NCBI GenBank assembly: GCA_944380395.1
Contig: CALWHM010000012.1
Span: forward strand, 1-50,578
DNA length: 50,578 nt
Direction: 5' to 3'
DNA from: an uncultured Clostridia bacterium
GTDB lineage: Bacteria; Bacillota; Clostridia; Christensenellales; UBA3700
The notes beneath the pieces are model-generated. The model searched no databases and had not been told where the DNA came from. It saw nothing but the letters and a program-made list of their open reading frames with translations. Shown piece by piece: positions 16,341 to 26,384 of this stretch (position 1 is the first letter of the stretch; each line of letters starts with the position of its first letter). A program made the position numbers and the translations under genes.

Positions 16341-18010
16341 GCGCTTCGCTTAGGCGCCGATTGAAAGTGTCGTGCGATAAAGTTATAATCAAAGCGAATG
16401 ATAACTTCGCACGGCACTTTGCGCCTACGCTTTAAGGGAAAACCCTGCCATTCGCAAGCTCTGCTTGCTTGAGGCTCGGTTTTCCCTTCTTTTCGCGCCG
16501 AGTAAGTGTTAAGTCTTAAAAGACTTAGGCGCGAAAATTCACCCCTTTCCGTCCTAGCGGAAAAATCCGCATGGCGAATTTTAGCGGTAACGCTTGGCAA
16601 AATGCGATTTTGCCGCGCTTTATTTTATTATTCTCATACATTTGCAAAGAGCCTTGTTTTGGCTCTAAGCCGTAGCTACTTCAATGCGGTTAATGGGTGG
16701 AGCGCCACCGCGGGCTGATTACTCTTTGAAGTAGCAAGCGTAGTTTTACCGCTTTCTTCTTCGCAAAGTCTTGGGCTGTCCTCAAAAAAATAGGTATGTA
16801 AGTTATTAACTGACAAGATTATTAAAGCAATTAGCCGTATATATCCATGTCAAGTGGTACTTGAGCAGCGAGCCGCTGCACTCTGAACCGCTTTGAAATA
16901 ACGAAAAAAAAGTTTTACTGCTTTTCTTCTTCGCAATGTCTTTGCTTGTATACAAAAAATAAGCATGTCAAGTGCTACTTGACAAGGAGCGTGGGACGCT
17001 CCATCCATTAACCGGATTGAACTAGCTATTACGGAGAGTCTAACCTTAGTTCTTCGCACCGGTATTGACTTGTCATTAAATAAATAGGCATGTAAGTTAT
17101 TATCTGACAAGATTATTAAAGCAATTAGCCGTATATACCCGTGTCAAGTACCACTTGACAAGATTATTTTTAATTACTCTTAGTTATAAAATTCCGGTAT
17201 TATGGAATTTCGCCCGACAAAATACGGCAAAATTATTGAGATTATGCCAAACCGGCATATTTGATGACTAGATGTTATATATTTGCGCAAAATTTTAAAT
17301 ATTTAAAATTTTATAACTGTTAGTTTTGCAAACAAGTTGATTACAAAGAAGCTCTTAATATAAATAAAGCGAAGTAAAACCACGTTTTTGCCAAGCGGCG
17401 GCGAGCCGCCGCCCCCTGATTACTCTTTGAAGTAACTATGGCTTAAAGCCAAAGCAACACTCTTTGCAAAGGCTTGGGAATACTAAAATATCCGCCACAG
17501 AAAACCGCGTTTTTCGGTGAGCGGCAGCGAGCCGCTGCACCCTGATTATTCTTTGAAGCAACTATGGCTTAATGCCAAAGCAAAACTCTTTGCAATAGCA
17601 TAACTTAGTAATAATAAAATAAAGCGCGGCAAAATCGTATTTTGCCAAGCGGCGGCGAGCCGCCGCCCCCTGATTACTCTTTGAAGTAACTATGGCTTAA
17701 AGCCAAAGCAACACTCTTTGCAAAGGCTTGGAGATAATAAAATATCCGCCACCGAAAACCACGCTTTTCGGTGAGCGCACCTATAAAACTTGCCGTGCAA
17801 GTTTTCCGAATGAGTGAGGCTAGCCGAACGAATGAGGCGGAAAGAGTGAATTTTTGCGGGCAAGGCGAGTGCGAAACCTTGATACTCTCCCGCAAAAAGA
17901 GAGAAAACCGAGGCTCAAGAAAACGATTTTGCGGCGAAACCAGGTTCCGCCGCAATGCGCAATAGTGCGTTTTTACCATTCAAGTCGTTTTCGAATGCCC
18001 GGGTTTTCTT
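16341..18010. repeat. Repeat island II: second hairpin-series island
   Basis: About 1.65 kb without genes, starting just after the nrdG stop. Left series: HP1 AAAGTGTCGTGCG (16364-16376) with CGCACGGCACTTT (16408-16420), including one G-U pair; HP2 AAGGGAAAACC (16434-16444) with GGTTTTCCCTT (16478-16488); HP3 TTTTCGCGCC (16490-16499) with GGCGCGAAAA (16528-16537); HP4 (16596-16614). The middle holds dyad pairs at 16798/16849 and 17092/17143 (both exactly 51 bp apart), constant-loop hairpins at 16865, 17397, 17524 and 17651, and a 24-bp AT palindrome (17287-17310). The right side (about 17590-18010) repeats the series in reverse with yet another HP3 stem (TTTTTGCGGG / CCCGCAAAAA) but lacks a clear terminal HP1. 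Confidence 0.7.
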
Positions 18011-18030
18011 TCAGACAAGCGAAAAACGAA

Positions 18031-18062
18031 AAGGCAGATACGGCTCAAACCGTATCCGCCTT
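18031..18062 (-). terminator. Intrinsic terminator of dgt
   Basis: Minus-strand stem AAGGCGGATACGG / CCGTATCTGCCTT (one mismatch) followed by TTCGTTTTTCG, 20 bases after the dgt stop. Confidence 0.8.
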
Positions 18063-18081
18063 TATCCTTTTTGTTTTTCGC

Positions 18082-19086
18082 TTAACTGTTCCACGTTTTC
18101 GGCACAAACAAATTCTCAAACATTCGTATGGCGTATCTGTCCGTAAAGGACGCGATATAATCGCCGACTACTCGGTCGCGGGGGTAGGAGTCGAGCAGGG
18201 AACGGTAAAAGTCGGGCATATCTTCCGGGTGGTTCATATAGTATTCAAACAGCATTTCCAGCATGCGCGTGGCTTTTTTCTCCTCGCCTTTGGCTTGCGG
18301 GTTGGTGTATACGCTCACGAACATAAAGCTATGCAATTTCTCCGTCATCTCGTCAAACAGCGGTGACTGCTTTATCTCCCCCTTCTCATAGCTGTTTTCC
18401 ACAAGGTCGGCGATAAGGTTGTTTATGCGCACGCCCTTGCTTCCGCCGAGCACTTCCACGCAGTCGCGCGGCAGGTCGCTTTCGGACAAAACGCCCGCGC
18501 ATTCGGCGTCCTCTATGTCGTGGTTGATGTAGGCAAATCTGTCAGCATATATCAAAAGTTTGCCTTCTAGGGTGGCAGGCGTGTCAAAATAGCGGTGGTT
18601 GGCTATGCCGTCGCGCACTTCGTAGGTGAGGTTCAGACCCTTGCCGTCCCCCTCCAAAAGATCGACGACGCGCAAAGAGTGTTGGCTGTGGATAAAGCCG
18701 CCTTTGATAAGTTTGTTCAGCACCGCTTCACCCGCATGTCCGAAGGGCGTGTGCCCGAGGTCGTGCCCCAGGCACATTGCCTCAGTAAGGTCTTCGTTCA
18801 GGCGGAGGGCGCGCGCCATAGTGCGCGCTATCTGCGCCACTTCAAGGGTGTGGGTCAGGCGCGTGCGGTAGTGGTCGCCCTCCGGGGAGAGGAACACCTG
18901 CGTTTTGTGTTTGAGGCGGCGGAACGCCTTGCTGTGAATTATCCTGTCGCGGTCGCGCTGATATTCCGTGCGCAGCGGGCAGGGCGGAATGGGGGTGAGC
19001 CTGCCTTTGGTGTCCTTCACGTGCTGGGCGAACTTGCTCAAATAAGTTTCTTCCACTATCTGTAAATAGGCGTTTTTGTATTCCAT
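18082..19086 (-). CDS. dgt: dGTPase-like HD-domain triphosphohydrolase
   Basis: 334 residues. The HD-domain metal ligands are readable in order: LTHTLEVAQIAR (H), GHDLGHTPFGHAGE (HD plus two further H) and YINHDIEDA (D). The N-terminal RDRDRIIHSKAFRRLKHKTQVF is diagnostic of the deoxyguanosinetriphosphate triphosphohydrolase family. It converts dNTPs to deoxynucleosides and triphosphate, and so can balance the pool made by the nearby NrdD. Length is in the short (type 2/3) class. The -10 box ends six bases before the ATG, so the mRNA appears leaderless. Confidence 0.9.
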   Translation of the reverse strand: MEYKNAYLQIVEETYLSKFAQHVKDTKGRLTPIPPCPLRTEYQRDRDRIIHSKAFRRLKHKTQVFLSPEGDHYRTRLTHTLEVAQIARTMARALRLNEDLTEAMCLGHDLGHTPFGHAGEAVLNKLIKGGFIHSQHSLRVVDLLEGDGKGLNLTYEVRDGIANHRYFDTPATLEGKLLIYADRFAYINHDIEDAECAGVLSESDLPRDCVEVLGGSKGVRINNLIADLVENSYEKGEIKQSPLFDEMTEKLHSFMFVSVYTNPQAKGEEKKATRMLEMLFEYYMNHPEDMPDFYRSLLDSYPRDRVVGDYIASFTDRYAIRMFENLFVPKTWNS

Positions 19087-19092
19087 ACATCA

Positions 19093-19121
19093 ATTGTAAC
19101 ATTTTTAAGCGCTTTACACAA
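19093..19121 (-). promoter_or_regulatory. Promoter of dgt, implying a leaderless mRNA
   Basis: Minus-strand TTGTGT, 17-base spacer, TACAAT (19093-19098). Only six bases separate the -10 box from the dgt ATG at 19086. Confidence 0.65.
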
Positions 19122-19206
19122 TAGGGAGAGAAAATTTTCTTCCGAAATGGCGGAATGGACGGGCGGAAGAGGGGAAATAATTATTATTTATAAAAAATAA
19201 AGGATT

Positions 19207-19235
19207 TTGCACGGCAAACGTCGTATATTTATATT
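19207..19235 (+). promoter_or_regulatory. Promoter of the dnaG-rpoD operon
   Basis: TTGCAC (19207-19212), 17-base spacer, TATATT (19230-19235). Confidence 0.6.
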
Positions 19236-19273
19236 AGAACATAAAATGCACTGCCGAGGCATTCAGGAAGGAT

Positions 19274-21016
19274 ATGGCGGATAATTTCAAAGATTGGCTG
19301 GAAGAGCTGAAAAGCAAGGTGAACATAGTGGACGTGGTGGAAGGCTACGTAAGCTTAAACCGCAAGGGCGGCAAGTATTGGGCGTGCTGTCCCTTCCACC
19401 ATGAAAAGACCCCGTCTTTTTCCGTGGATGAAGCGGGAATGTATTATTGCTTCGGCTGCCATAAGGGCGGCGACGTCATCAGCTTCGTGCAGGAGATAGA
19501 GCGCACGGACTTTATGGGCGCGGTGGCTATTCTGGCGGCAAAGGCGGGAATGAGCGTGCCCGAGTTTTCCAAGAAGGAGAGCGCTTCCGGCATAAGCAAG
19601 AGAAAGCGCGACAGGCTTTACGAACTTATGCGCGAGGCGGCTTCTTTTTACCACAAAAGCCTTATGAGCGAGGCGGGAGAGGCGGCGCGCGCCTACTTGG
19701 ACGGCAGGGGGATACTGCGCCCCACCGTCACTTCTTTCGGGCTGGGCTTTGCGCCGGGCAACGGGCTTATCGACCGCCTGAGGGAGAAGGGGTTCAGCAA
19801 TGACGAGATGCTGGACGCCGGCGTTGCGGGCACGGGCAAATCGGGCAGGCTGTACGACGTTTTGGGCGGCAGGCTGATAGTGCCCATAATAAACAATCTC
19901 AAACAGGTGATAGCCTTCGGCGGCAGGGTGCTTGAAAAGGGCGAACAGCCCAAGTACCGCAACACGAAAGAGACCGTCATTTTCGACAAGTCCAAGGAAC
20001 TGTTCGGTCAGCACACGATAAAAAAAGCCATGATAGAAGGCGCGGTGGACAGCGTGATAATGGTGGAGGGATATATGGACGTCATCTCCCTTTATCAGGC
20101 GGGCATAAAAAATTGCATGGCGTCTATGGGCACGGCTCTCACCGTGCAGCAGTCACGCCTTTTGAAGAGGTACGCGGACAAGGTGTACATCTCTTATGAC
20201 GGCGACTCCGCGGGGCAGAAGGCGACAATGCGCGGGCTGGACATTTTGTACGGGGAAGGACTTTCCGTAAAGGTGGTATCTGTGCCGGGAGGCAAAGACC
20301 CCGACGAATACGTGCGCGAGTTCGGCAAGCGCGGATATATGGATCTGCTTTCGCAGGCAAAGCCGCTTTTTGAATATAAGCTGGACAAGCTGGCGGAAAA
20401 TTACGACCTGAACGTGGCGGAGGACAGGGGCGCTTACGCGGTGGAGGCGGTCAAGGTGCTCTACGGCTTGAAAAATCCCGCGCAGGTGGAGGCTTATATG
20501 GACTACATATCCGCCAAAGCCGATATTCCCAAACCCGTTCTGGTCAAGCAGTACGCGCAGGGAGCGGAGGCGGAAGCGCGCCCCATACCCAAACTTGAAC
20601 TCACGCGCAAGACGGGCAAATATTACAACGCTATGAGGTATGTGCTCTACGCGCTGTTCGGCGGTCAGACGGACGCGGAATGCGGCGACCTTTCGCAATA
20701 TCTCACGGACGAAGAGCACAAGGCTATTTATGTGGAATACTGCCGCTTGAAGTCGTTCAGGGAACCTTCTTTGGACGATCTGCAAGCCATGGCGGAACAG
20801 TATCCGGAGGTGGAGGCGATATTCCGCGAGGGCAAGCGGGTGACGGAAGAGCAGGCGCCTCAGGTGTTTGAAGACTGCCTGCGCTCATTGGAAAAAGAGA
20901 AGAACAAACGCGAGATAATTGCGCTCACAAAACAAATAGACGGAGAAAAAGACCCCGTTAAACGCGATCTGCTGCTTGCGCACTACGCGGAATTAACGGC
21001 TAAAAATAAAAAATAA
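19274..21016 (+). CDS. dnaG: DNA primase
   Basis: 580 residues. N-terminal zinc-binding domain with [11 protein letters not shown] (C39, H42) and [11 protein letters not shown] (C59, C62). The central RNA polymerase domain follows, with the Toprim motifs [13 protein letters not shown] (catalytic Glu) and [13 protein letters not shown] (DxD). A C-terminal helicase-binding helical region ends the protein. It synthesises replication primers at the fork. AGGAAGG is six bases before the ATG. rpoD follows 16 bases later, the classic macromolecular-synthesis operon without rpsU. Confidence 0.96.
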   Translation: MADNFKDWLEELKSKVNIVDVVEGYVSLNRKGGKYWACCPFHHEKTPSFSVDEAGMYYCFGCHKGGDVISFVQEIERTDFMGAVAILAAKAGMSVPEFSKKESASGISKRKRDRLYELMREAASFYHKSLMSEAGEAARAYLDGRGILRPTVTSFGLGFAPGNGLIDRLREKGFSNDEMLDAGVAGTGKSGRLYDVLGGRLIVPIINNLKQVIAFGGRVLEKGEQPKYRNTKETVIFDKSKELFGQHTIKKAMIEGAVDSVIMVEGYMDVISLYQAGIKNCMASMGTALTVQQSRLLKRYADKVYISYDGDSAGQKATMRGLDILYGEGLSVKVVSVPGGKDPDEYVREFGKRGYMDLLSQAKPLFEYKLDKLAENYDLNVAEDRGAYAVEAVKVLYGLKNPAQVEAYMDYISAKADIPKPVLVKQYAQGAEAEARPIPKLELTRKTGKYYNAMRYVLYALFGGQTDAECGDLSQYLTDEEHKAIYVEYCRLKSFREPSLDDLQAMAEQYPEVEAIFREGKRVTEEQAPQVFEDCLRSLEKEKNKREIIALTKQIDGEKDPVKRDLLLAHYAELTAKNKK

Positions 21017-21032
21017 TCACATCGGAGGAGTT

Positions 21033-22214
21033 ATGAAAGAAGAAAAAGATATGAACGAGATCCCCGAAGAAGTCAGGATATTGCAGGGGCTGGACGAGGA
21101 AACTCAGTCCGCCGCGCAGAGCGACGACGAAGAGGAAAAGGCAAGAAAGCGCAAAGCCAAGATAGAAGCGGAGATAGCCCGCCTTGCCGCTTCCGCCAGG
21201 GACGGCAGGATAAGGGAAAACGAACTCAACGACAAGTTGGACAAGTTCGGGCTGTCCATAGACAAGTACGGACTCACCGTGCAAGAGAGCGCAGACATCT
21301 TCAAGGCTTTGGAAGAGATGGGCGTGGTGATAGAGCCGAGTTCCGCCGCGGAAGTGTACGACATTTCCGACGGGCTGGAAGCGGCTACGGACGATTCCGT
21401 GAAGATGTACTTGAAGGACATAGGCACCGTGGCGCTGCTCTCCCCGGACGAAGAGCGCGAGCTTGCCCGCAGAATGGCGGACGGCGACGACAGCGCGAAA
21501 AAACGCCTTTCCGAAGCCAACCTGCGCCTTGTCGTGTCCATTGCCAAAAGGTACGTGGGCAGGGGTATGCAGTTCCTTGATTTGATACAAGAGGGCAATA
21601 TGGGCTTGCTCAAAGCGGTGGAAAAGTTCGACTACACCAAGGGCTTTAAGTTCTCCACTTACGCCACCTGGTGGATAAGGCAGTCCATCACCCGCGCCAT
21701 TGCGGATCAGGCGCGCACCATTCGCATTCCCGTACATATGGTGGAAACCATCAATAAAACGGGCAGGGTGGCGCGTCAGCTGCTGCAAAGGCTGGGCAGG
21801 GAGCCTTCTCCCGCGGAGATAGCCGAAGAGATGGGCGTTCCCGTGGAAAAGGTGATAGAGATCCAAAAGATAGCGCAGGATCCCGTGTCCTTGGAAACGC
21901 CTATCGGTGAGGAAGAGGACAGCCATTTGAGCGACTTTTTGGAGGACGACAAGGCGGCTTCCCCTTCGGACAGGGCGGAGGCGAAAATGCTGCGCGAACA
22001 GCTTTTGCAGGTGCTGGACACGCTCACTCCCCGTGAAAACGAGGTCATTCGCAAGCGTTACGGCTTGGACGATTCCCGCCCCAAGACTTTGGAAGAAGTG
22101 GGCAGGGAGTTCAACGTTACCCGTGAGCGCATCAGGCAGATAGAGGCCAAGGCGCTGCGCAAACTGCGCCACCCCAACCGCACCAAAAAGCTCAAGGACT
22201 TTATCAACAAGTAA
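21033..22214 (+). CDS. rpoD: Primary sigma factor (sigma-A/sigma-70)
   Basis: 393 residues. Region 1.2/2.1 begins at [17 protein letters not shown]. Region 2 has [55 protein letters not shown] in short recognisable blocks, and region 4 ends with [22 protein letters not shown]. The acidic/lysine-rich N-terminal extension (1-100) is typical of Firmicutes SigA. It directs RNA polymerase to TTGACA/TATAAT promoters, which fits the many such promoters seen in this window. GGAGGAG precedes the ATG. Stop and trmK start overlap as TAATG. Confidence 0.97.
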   Translation: MKEEKDMNEIPEEVRILQGLDEETQSAAQSDDEEEKARKRKAKIEAEIARLAASARDGRIRENELNDKLDKFGLSIDKYGLTVQESADIFKALEEMGVVIEPSSAAEVYDISDGLEAATDDSVKMYLKDIGTVALLSPDEERELARRMADGDDSAKKRLSEANLRLVVSIAKRYVGRGMQFLDLIQEGNMGLLKAVEKFDYTKGFKFSTYATWWIRQSITRAIADQARTIRIPVHMVETINKTGRVARQLLQRLGREPSPAEIAEEMGVPVEKVIEIQKIAQDPVSLETPIGEEEDSHLSDFLEDDKAASPSDRAEAKMLREQLLQVLDTLTPRENEVIRKRYGLDDSRPKTLEEVGREFNVTRERIRQIEAKALRKLRHPNRTKKLKDFINK

Positions 22215-22870
22215 TGGACAGGCGGCTGGAACGCATTTTAAGTCACGTTCACGCCAAAGTGCTGGCGGATATAGGCTGCGACCACGGAAAAGTGGCGGTG
22301 TATGCCGTATTGCGCAAACTCGCGGACAAAGCCATAGCGGCGGACATCTCAAAAGAGTGTCTGAAAAAAGCGGAGGCGCTGGCGCGGGAGAAGGGCGCGG
22401 ATGGCGTGGAGTTCCGCGTGGGCGACGGAATGAGCGTGCTTAAAGAAGACGAGGCGGACAACGTGGTCATCGCGGGAATGGGAGGCAGGCTGATATGTAA
22501 AATACTCTCCGCCGCGCCCAAGATGAACGCAAAGTTCATACTCGTTCCGCATGACGACGCGCCGCTTTTGCGCGAATATCTGGCGCAAAACGGATATGTC
22601 AAAAGACGTGACGAGATAGTGTGTTCCGGCGGGAAATTTTACCCCGTCATCGTTTGTGAAAAGGGCGGGAGCGCATACTCCCCCGACTTGGAGGAACTGA
22701 TGTACGGCACTTCGCCGCTGGACGCTGACTGCGTAAAGTACGCAAAAGCGCGGCTTGCGGCGCTGGAAAAAATATGCTTGGAAATAAAAGAAGGCGACGC
22801 GCGCAGGCAGGAGCCGCTGGAAAAGCTGGGCGTGACGCGCGCGCTGTTGGAAAGGGCAAATGAAAGTTAA
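22214..22870 (+). CDS. trmK: tRNA (adenine-22-N1) methyltransferase
   Basis: 218 residues of the TrmK (DUF633/YqfN) family: an N-terminal SAM fold with ADIGCDHGKVAVYA (motif I), ADISKECLKKA (motif II) and NVVIAGMGGRLICKIL (motif IV-like, the family signature), then a helical C-terminal part. It methylates A22 of some bacterial tRNAs. Its position directly after rpoD and before a Nif3-like gene is the standard Firmicutes order. It overlaps the next gene by 11 bases. Confidence 0.92.
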   Translation: MDRRLERILSHVHAKVLADIGCDHGKVAVYAVLRKLADKAIAADISKECLKKAEALAREKGADGVEFRVGDGMSVLKEDEADNVVIAGMGGRLICKILSAAPKMNAKFILVPHDDAPLLREYLAQNGYVKRRDEIVCSGGKFYPVIVCEKGGSAYSPDLEELMYGTSPLDADCVKYAKARLAALEKICLEIKEGDARRQEPLEKLGVTRALLERANES

Positions 22871-23624
22871 AGACATTATCGGGATAATAGAAAGCTATGC
22901 GCCGCTTGAATTGCAGGCGGACTTTGACAACAGCGGAGCGCAGGTGTGCTTTGAACAGGACGAAGTGCGCGGCGTATTGCTGTGTCTGGACGTGACGCCC
23001 GCCGTGATAGACGAGGCGGTATCCAAGGGCGCCAATATGGTGGTATCCCACCACCCGCTTATCTTCCGTCCGTTCAAAAGACTGACGGCGGGGGAGTTTG
23101 CTTCCGACGCCGTGTTGAAGGCTGCCGCGGCGCGCGTGAGCGTGTACAGCGCGCATACCAATTTGGACAGCGTACTGGGCGGACTCAACGACTTTTTGGC
23201 AGGAGCGCTGGGCGTAGACGTGGATATAGAGCGCGCCGGCGAGGGCGAGTGCTACCGTATAGGCACGGTGCACGGCTCAGTCACGTTCGGACAGTTCGCG
23301 GAGCGCGCGGCGCAGACGGTGGGCGCGCATGTGCGCACCATAGGCAATAAGGACAAGGTGATAGCCACGGCGCTGGTGTCCACGGGCGCGGGCGGCGGCG
23401 ACAGGGATATGTTCGCAATGTGCTTAAACAGCGGCGTGGACGTGGTCGTCACGGCGGAAGTCAAGCACGACGTGGCTGTTTCCTGCGCGCAGGAAGGGCT
23501 TTGCGTGGTGGAACTTACTCACTATGACAGTGAAAAATGCGCCAGGAACATATTGGCGGGGCTTTTGAGCAACAGGGGCGTGGACTGCCTTTTTGCCTCT
23601 GAAAAAAGCCCGTATAACGAATAA
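22860..23624 (+). CDS. Nif3-like dinuclear metal protein (YqfO family)
   Basis: 254 residues of the NIF3/DUF34 family. Metal-binding landmarks: DNSGAQVC near residue 22, VVSHHPLIF near residue 61 and the C-terminal VVELTHYDSEKC. It forms hexameric toroids with a dinuclear metal site; proposed roles include GTP cyclohydrolase-type chemistry or metal handling, and none is settled. It lacks the inserted CutA/PII-like domain of the long YqfO, so this is the short form. It overlaps trmK by 11 bases, indicating one mRNA. Confidence 0.9.
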   Translation: MKVKDIIGIIESYAPLELQADFDNSGAQVCFEQDEVRGVLLCLDVTPAVIDEAVSKGANMVVSHHPLIFRPFKRLTAGEFASDAVLKAAAARVSVYSAHTNLDSVLGGLNDFLAGALGVDVDIERAGEGECYRIGTVHGSVTFGQFAERAAQTVGAHVRTIGNKDKVIATALVSTGAGGGDRDMFAMCLNSGVDVVVTAEVKHDVAVSCAQEGLCVVELTHYDSEKCARNILAGLLSNRGVDCLFASEKSPYNE

Positions 23625-23637
23625 AAGGAGAGAGGAA

Positions 23638-24339
23638 ATGGAACTTAAAAGCATGCTGGAATACCAGGAATTGGACAGGCAGGTATTTATGTTGGAGAAA
23701 AAACTGCGCGAGAGCGATGAGCTGAAAAACGCGAACAAGGTGCTGGCGGCGTTCAAGCAGTCGCAGGACGTCATCGTCGGGCTGAGCAGCAAGGCGCAGC
23801 AGAGAATGGACGCGGTGGTGCGCTTGGAGGAGAAGTACAGGCGCATAGCGCGCGAGCTTGAGGAACTCGATTCGGAAAGCGACAACATAGAAGGCGTTAA
23901 GGAGGCGGAGTTCTACGAAAAGCGCCTTTCGGAGATAGGCAAGACGCTCAAAGAACTTGAGAAGGACATCATCGCCGCCAACGACGATCTCAAGCGGCTT
24001 TCCGGTGCCATATCGCGCGAATTGCAGGATCAGCAGCAGCTCAAAACGCAATACGCCGCGGCAAAGAAGAAGTACGACAACCTGAAAATAACCATATTGA
24101 AGGACGCGCAGCCCTTCGTCAAGCAGATGGAGCCGCTGAAAAAAGATATAGACCCCAAACTTATGGAGCGCTATCTCAGGGTGAGGAACAATAAGAAAAT
24201 GCCCGTGCTGGTGCCCTATACCGCTTCGGGCGGCTGCGGGGGATGTATGATGGAGCTTTCCGAAAATGAAAAGGGCAAGCTGACGGCAAGCGGCATTTGC
24301 GAATGCCCCAACTGCGGCAGGCTGGTCTACAAGGTATGA
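23638..24339 (+). CDS. Coiled-coil protein with C-terminal zinc ribbon
   Basis: 233 residues. Long heptad-rich coiled coil (about 1-170, rich in E, K, L), then a C4 zinc ribbon, CGGC at about 200 and CPNC at about 225. This matches the CT398/DUF164 family, usually next to nif3-like genes in bacteria; function is uncertain. The start at 23638 is preferred because GGAGAGAGG lies just upstream; the frame extends 15 codons upstream into the Nif3-like gene. Confidence 0.88.
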   Translation: MELKSMLEYQELDRQVFMLEKKLRESDELKNANKVLAAFKQSQDVIVGLSSKAQQRMDAVVRLEEKYRRIARELEELDSESDNIEGVKEAEFYEKRLSEIGKTLKELEKDIIAANDDLKRLSGAISRELQDQQQLKTQYAAAKKKYDNLKITILKDAQPFVKQMEPLKKDIDPKLMERYLRVRNNKKMPVLVPYTASGGCGGCMMELSENEKGKLTASGICECPNCGRLVYKV

Positions 24340-25118
24340 TAAAGCACGAACGTTGGCATATACTCGTCGCCCTGGGCGTGGGCGCGCTGCTCGTAATCGT
24401 CCCGTCCGTGGTCATAGGCGTGCTGGGTTCTATGGGTAAGATGGAACCGGGATATTATATGTATCTCGCCCTTGTGCCTATGGGCATATTCTCCGTAGTG
24501 CGCGGCTTTATGTTCATTTCGGACAACCGCAACATAAAAATGCTGCGTGAAGAAGGCGCGAAGATAAAGGGCAGTTATATCAGTCACGGCACCAAACACA
24601 GTGACCGCCAGCCTTTGTATTACGTGCGTTACGGCTTTGAAGACGAAACGGGTCAGACCGTGCTTGCCACTTCCCCCGCACAGTACACGTGGGAGCAGGC
24701 GCTGGCGTTCCGCGCGGCGCAGGAGTTCACCGTGCTTTACAAGGACGGTAAATATATGATAGGAGAGGACGCTGCAAGGCTGTTTGAAAAACACTTTGAG
24801 GACGTCACCGCGCTGAAAAAAGCGTATAACGAAGCGTTCAACGTGGTCTACCGCGACCTTATCGAAGAAGCCGAACAAAAAATGCGGCGCAGAGCCGGCG
24901 CGCAAGCCGAGCAAGCCGAACAGGCGGCGGAAGAAGGTCAGGATACCGCAGCGGCGGAAGATGCCGAGGCGGAACAAGCGGAGCAGGCGGAAAATATCGA
25001 AGCGGCGGAGCAAACAGAGCAGGCGGAAGAAACCGAAGCGGAACAAGCGGAACAGTCCGGGCAGGAGCCTTTGACAGAGAGCGGTCAGAGCGCGGACGGG
25101 GAGGATCCCAAGGCGTAA
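24336..25118 (+). CDS. Two-helix membrane protein with low-complexity acidic tail
   Basis: 260 residues. Two membrane helices (about 8-30 and 38-58) are followed by a soluble domain with a DUF3592-like feel (GSYISHGTKHSDRQPLYYV, YGFEDETGQTV), then about 75 residues rich in E, A and Q built from degenerate QAEQAEQA / EAEQAEQ repeats. The start overlaps the zinc-ribbon stop as ATGA. The low-complexity tail is in the same frame throughout and is likely extended and flexible. Function unknown. Confidence 0.72.
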   Translation: MIKHERWHILVALGVGALLVIVPSVVIGVLGSMGKMEPGYYMYLALVPMGIFSVVRGFMFISDNRNIKMLREEGAKIKGSYISHGTKHSDRQPLYYVRYGFEDETGQTVLATSPAQYTWEQALAFRAAQEFTVLYKDGKYMIGEDAARLFEKHFEDVTALKKAYNEAFNVVYRDLIEEAEQKMRRRAGAQAEQAEQAAEEGQDTAAAEDAEAEQAEQAENIEAAEQTEQAEETEAEQAEQSGQEPLTESGQSADGEDPKA

Positions 25119-25247
25119 ACGGCGCCGCATATGAATATGGATAAAACGGACGGAATATAACAAAGCGCCCGTCGTAAAGAAGAGTAAAACGGCGCAGCTG
25201 AGAGCGGTAAAAGTACATAAAACAGCGCGAATTTATGTATTTAACCA

Positions 25248-25274
25248 AATAATTTTGCAGATATCGCAAAATTA
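25248..25274. repeat. Inverted repeat upstream of pit
   Basis: ATAATTTTGC / GCAAAATTAT arms with a seven-base centre (AGATATC). It lies 55 bases before the pit start and just upstream of its predicted promoter. It could be an operator or a terminator remnant of the previous operon. Confidence 0.45.
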
Positions 25275-25286
25275 TCCATAACGCCG

Positions 25287-25315
25287 TTGCAATATTTGTC
25301 GAAAGGCACTAATAT
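25287..25315 (+). promoter_or_regulatory. Candidate promoter of pit
   Basis: TTGCAA (25287-25292), 17-base spacer, TAATAT (25310-25315). The predicted leader would be only about seven bases and has no ribosome site. Confidence 0.5.
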
Positions 25316-25328
25316 GGAATAAACGGAT

Positions 25329-26384
25329 ATGAGCGCGTACGCGATAGTTATACTTGTCATGGCGGTGGCTTACACCTTTTACATGGGTTATTCGGACGGT
25401 TCCAACGCCGTGGCGACCTGTGTGGCTTCGCACTCGCTCAAACCGTATACGGCTATCGTCATCTCCGCCTTGTGCAAGTTCGCAACGCCGCTTTTGCTGT
25501 GCTATCTGATAGACAGTTACGGCGTGGCGGTCACGGTGGCAAGCCTTATAGATCAGGAAGCGCTTTCAAGCATATCGGGCGGACTTGTCGGGTTTATCTT
25601 CCTGCTGTCCACAATGCTGTCCGCGCTGCTTTGGTCGGGAGTATCGGCGGTGTTCAATGTGCCCAATTCCACTTCCCACACGCTGTTGGGCGGACTTGTG
25701 GGCGCGGGTGTGGTCACCTTCGGGACCGCCGCGATAGATTGGAACGCCGTGGGAATAAAGGTTATACTTATGGTGTTCCTTGCGCCCGTCATATGTATGA
25801 GCTTGGGCTTTTTGCTGGAAAAGCTGATAGCAAGGCTTACGGCATACCTCACCCGTTCGGCGGAAAAGCTGTTCAAGGGCGCGCAGGTGGTGAACATGAT
25901 GGTGCTTTCGGGCGCCATATCGCTCAATAATACGCAAAAGGGGTTGGGAGTGTATCTGCTCGCGGTGGTGCTCACGGGGCAGGGCGCGGCAAGCACGGCT
26001 CAGGCGGCGCAGGAGTTGCCTGTATGGATAATGATAATCTTCTGCGCCGCAATAGCGTTGGGGCTGATGACGGGCGGATTCAGACTCATATACGCCATAG
26101 GCAAAAAGCTGTTCGCGCTCAATCTGTTGCAGTCGTACGTGGCGCAGACTGCGTCTATGGCGGTGAGCGTTTTTTCCACCGCGTTCGGCATACCCATCTC
26201 CACGGGGCAGGTTATGTCGTCCAGCATAATAGGCGTGGGAATGGCGCAGCGCGTTAAGGGCGTGCGCTGGACAAGGGCGATAAAGATATTCACGGGATGG
26301 ATAATAACGTTTCCCGTGGCAATGGGCGTGGGCGCGGCTATATGCGCTCTGCTGAACGTGATAATACCGGGAGGGTCGTTATAA
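25329..26384 (+). CDS. pit: Inorganic phosphate transporter, PiT family
   Basis: 351 residues with ten or more membrane helices. The PiT signature occurs twice in inverted topology: GYSDGSNAVAT near residue 21 and a second copy near 290 (FSTAFGIPISTGQVMSSSIIGVG). Members import phosphate, often as a metal-phosphate complex, using the proton or sodium gradient. The partner DUF47 gene follows with a one-base overlap (TAATG). Length is somewhat short for the family (bacterial members 330-500). Confidence 0.9.
   Translation: MSAYAIVILVMAVAYTFYMGYSDGSNAVATCVASHSLKPYTAIVISALCKFATPLLLCYLIDSYGVAVTVASLIDQEALSSISGGLVGFIFLLSTMLSALLWSGVSAVFNVPNSTSHTLLGGLVGAGVVTFGTAAIDWNAVGIKVILMVFLAPVICMSLGFLLEKLIARLTAYLTRSAEKLFKGAQVVNMMVLSGAISLNNTQKGLGVYLLAVVLTGQGAASTAQAAQELPVWIMIIFCAAIALGLMTGGFRLIYAIGKKLFALNLLQSYVAQTASMAVSVFSTAFGIPISTGQVMSSSIIGVGMAQRVKGVRWTRAIKIFTGWIITFPVAMGVGAAICALLNVIIPGGSL

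Noticed and set aside
17854-18366. 170-residue plus-strand frame opposite the end of dgt
   Set aside because: Runs from repeat island II into the antisense of dgt; no ribosome site or domain.
21000-22352. 450-residue minus-strand frame opposite rpoD
   Set aside because: Antisense shadow of rpoD and trmK.
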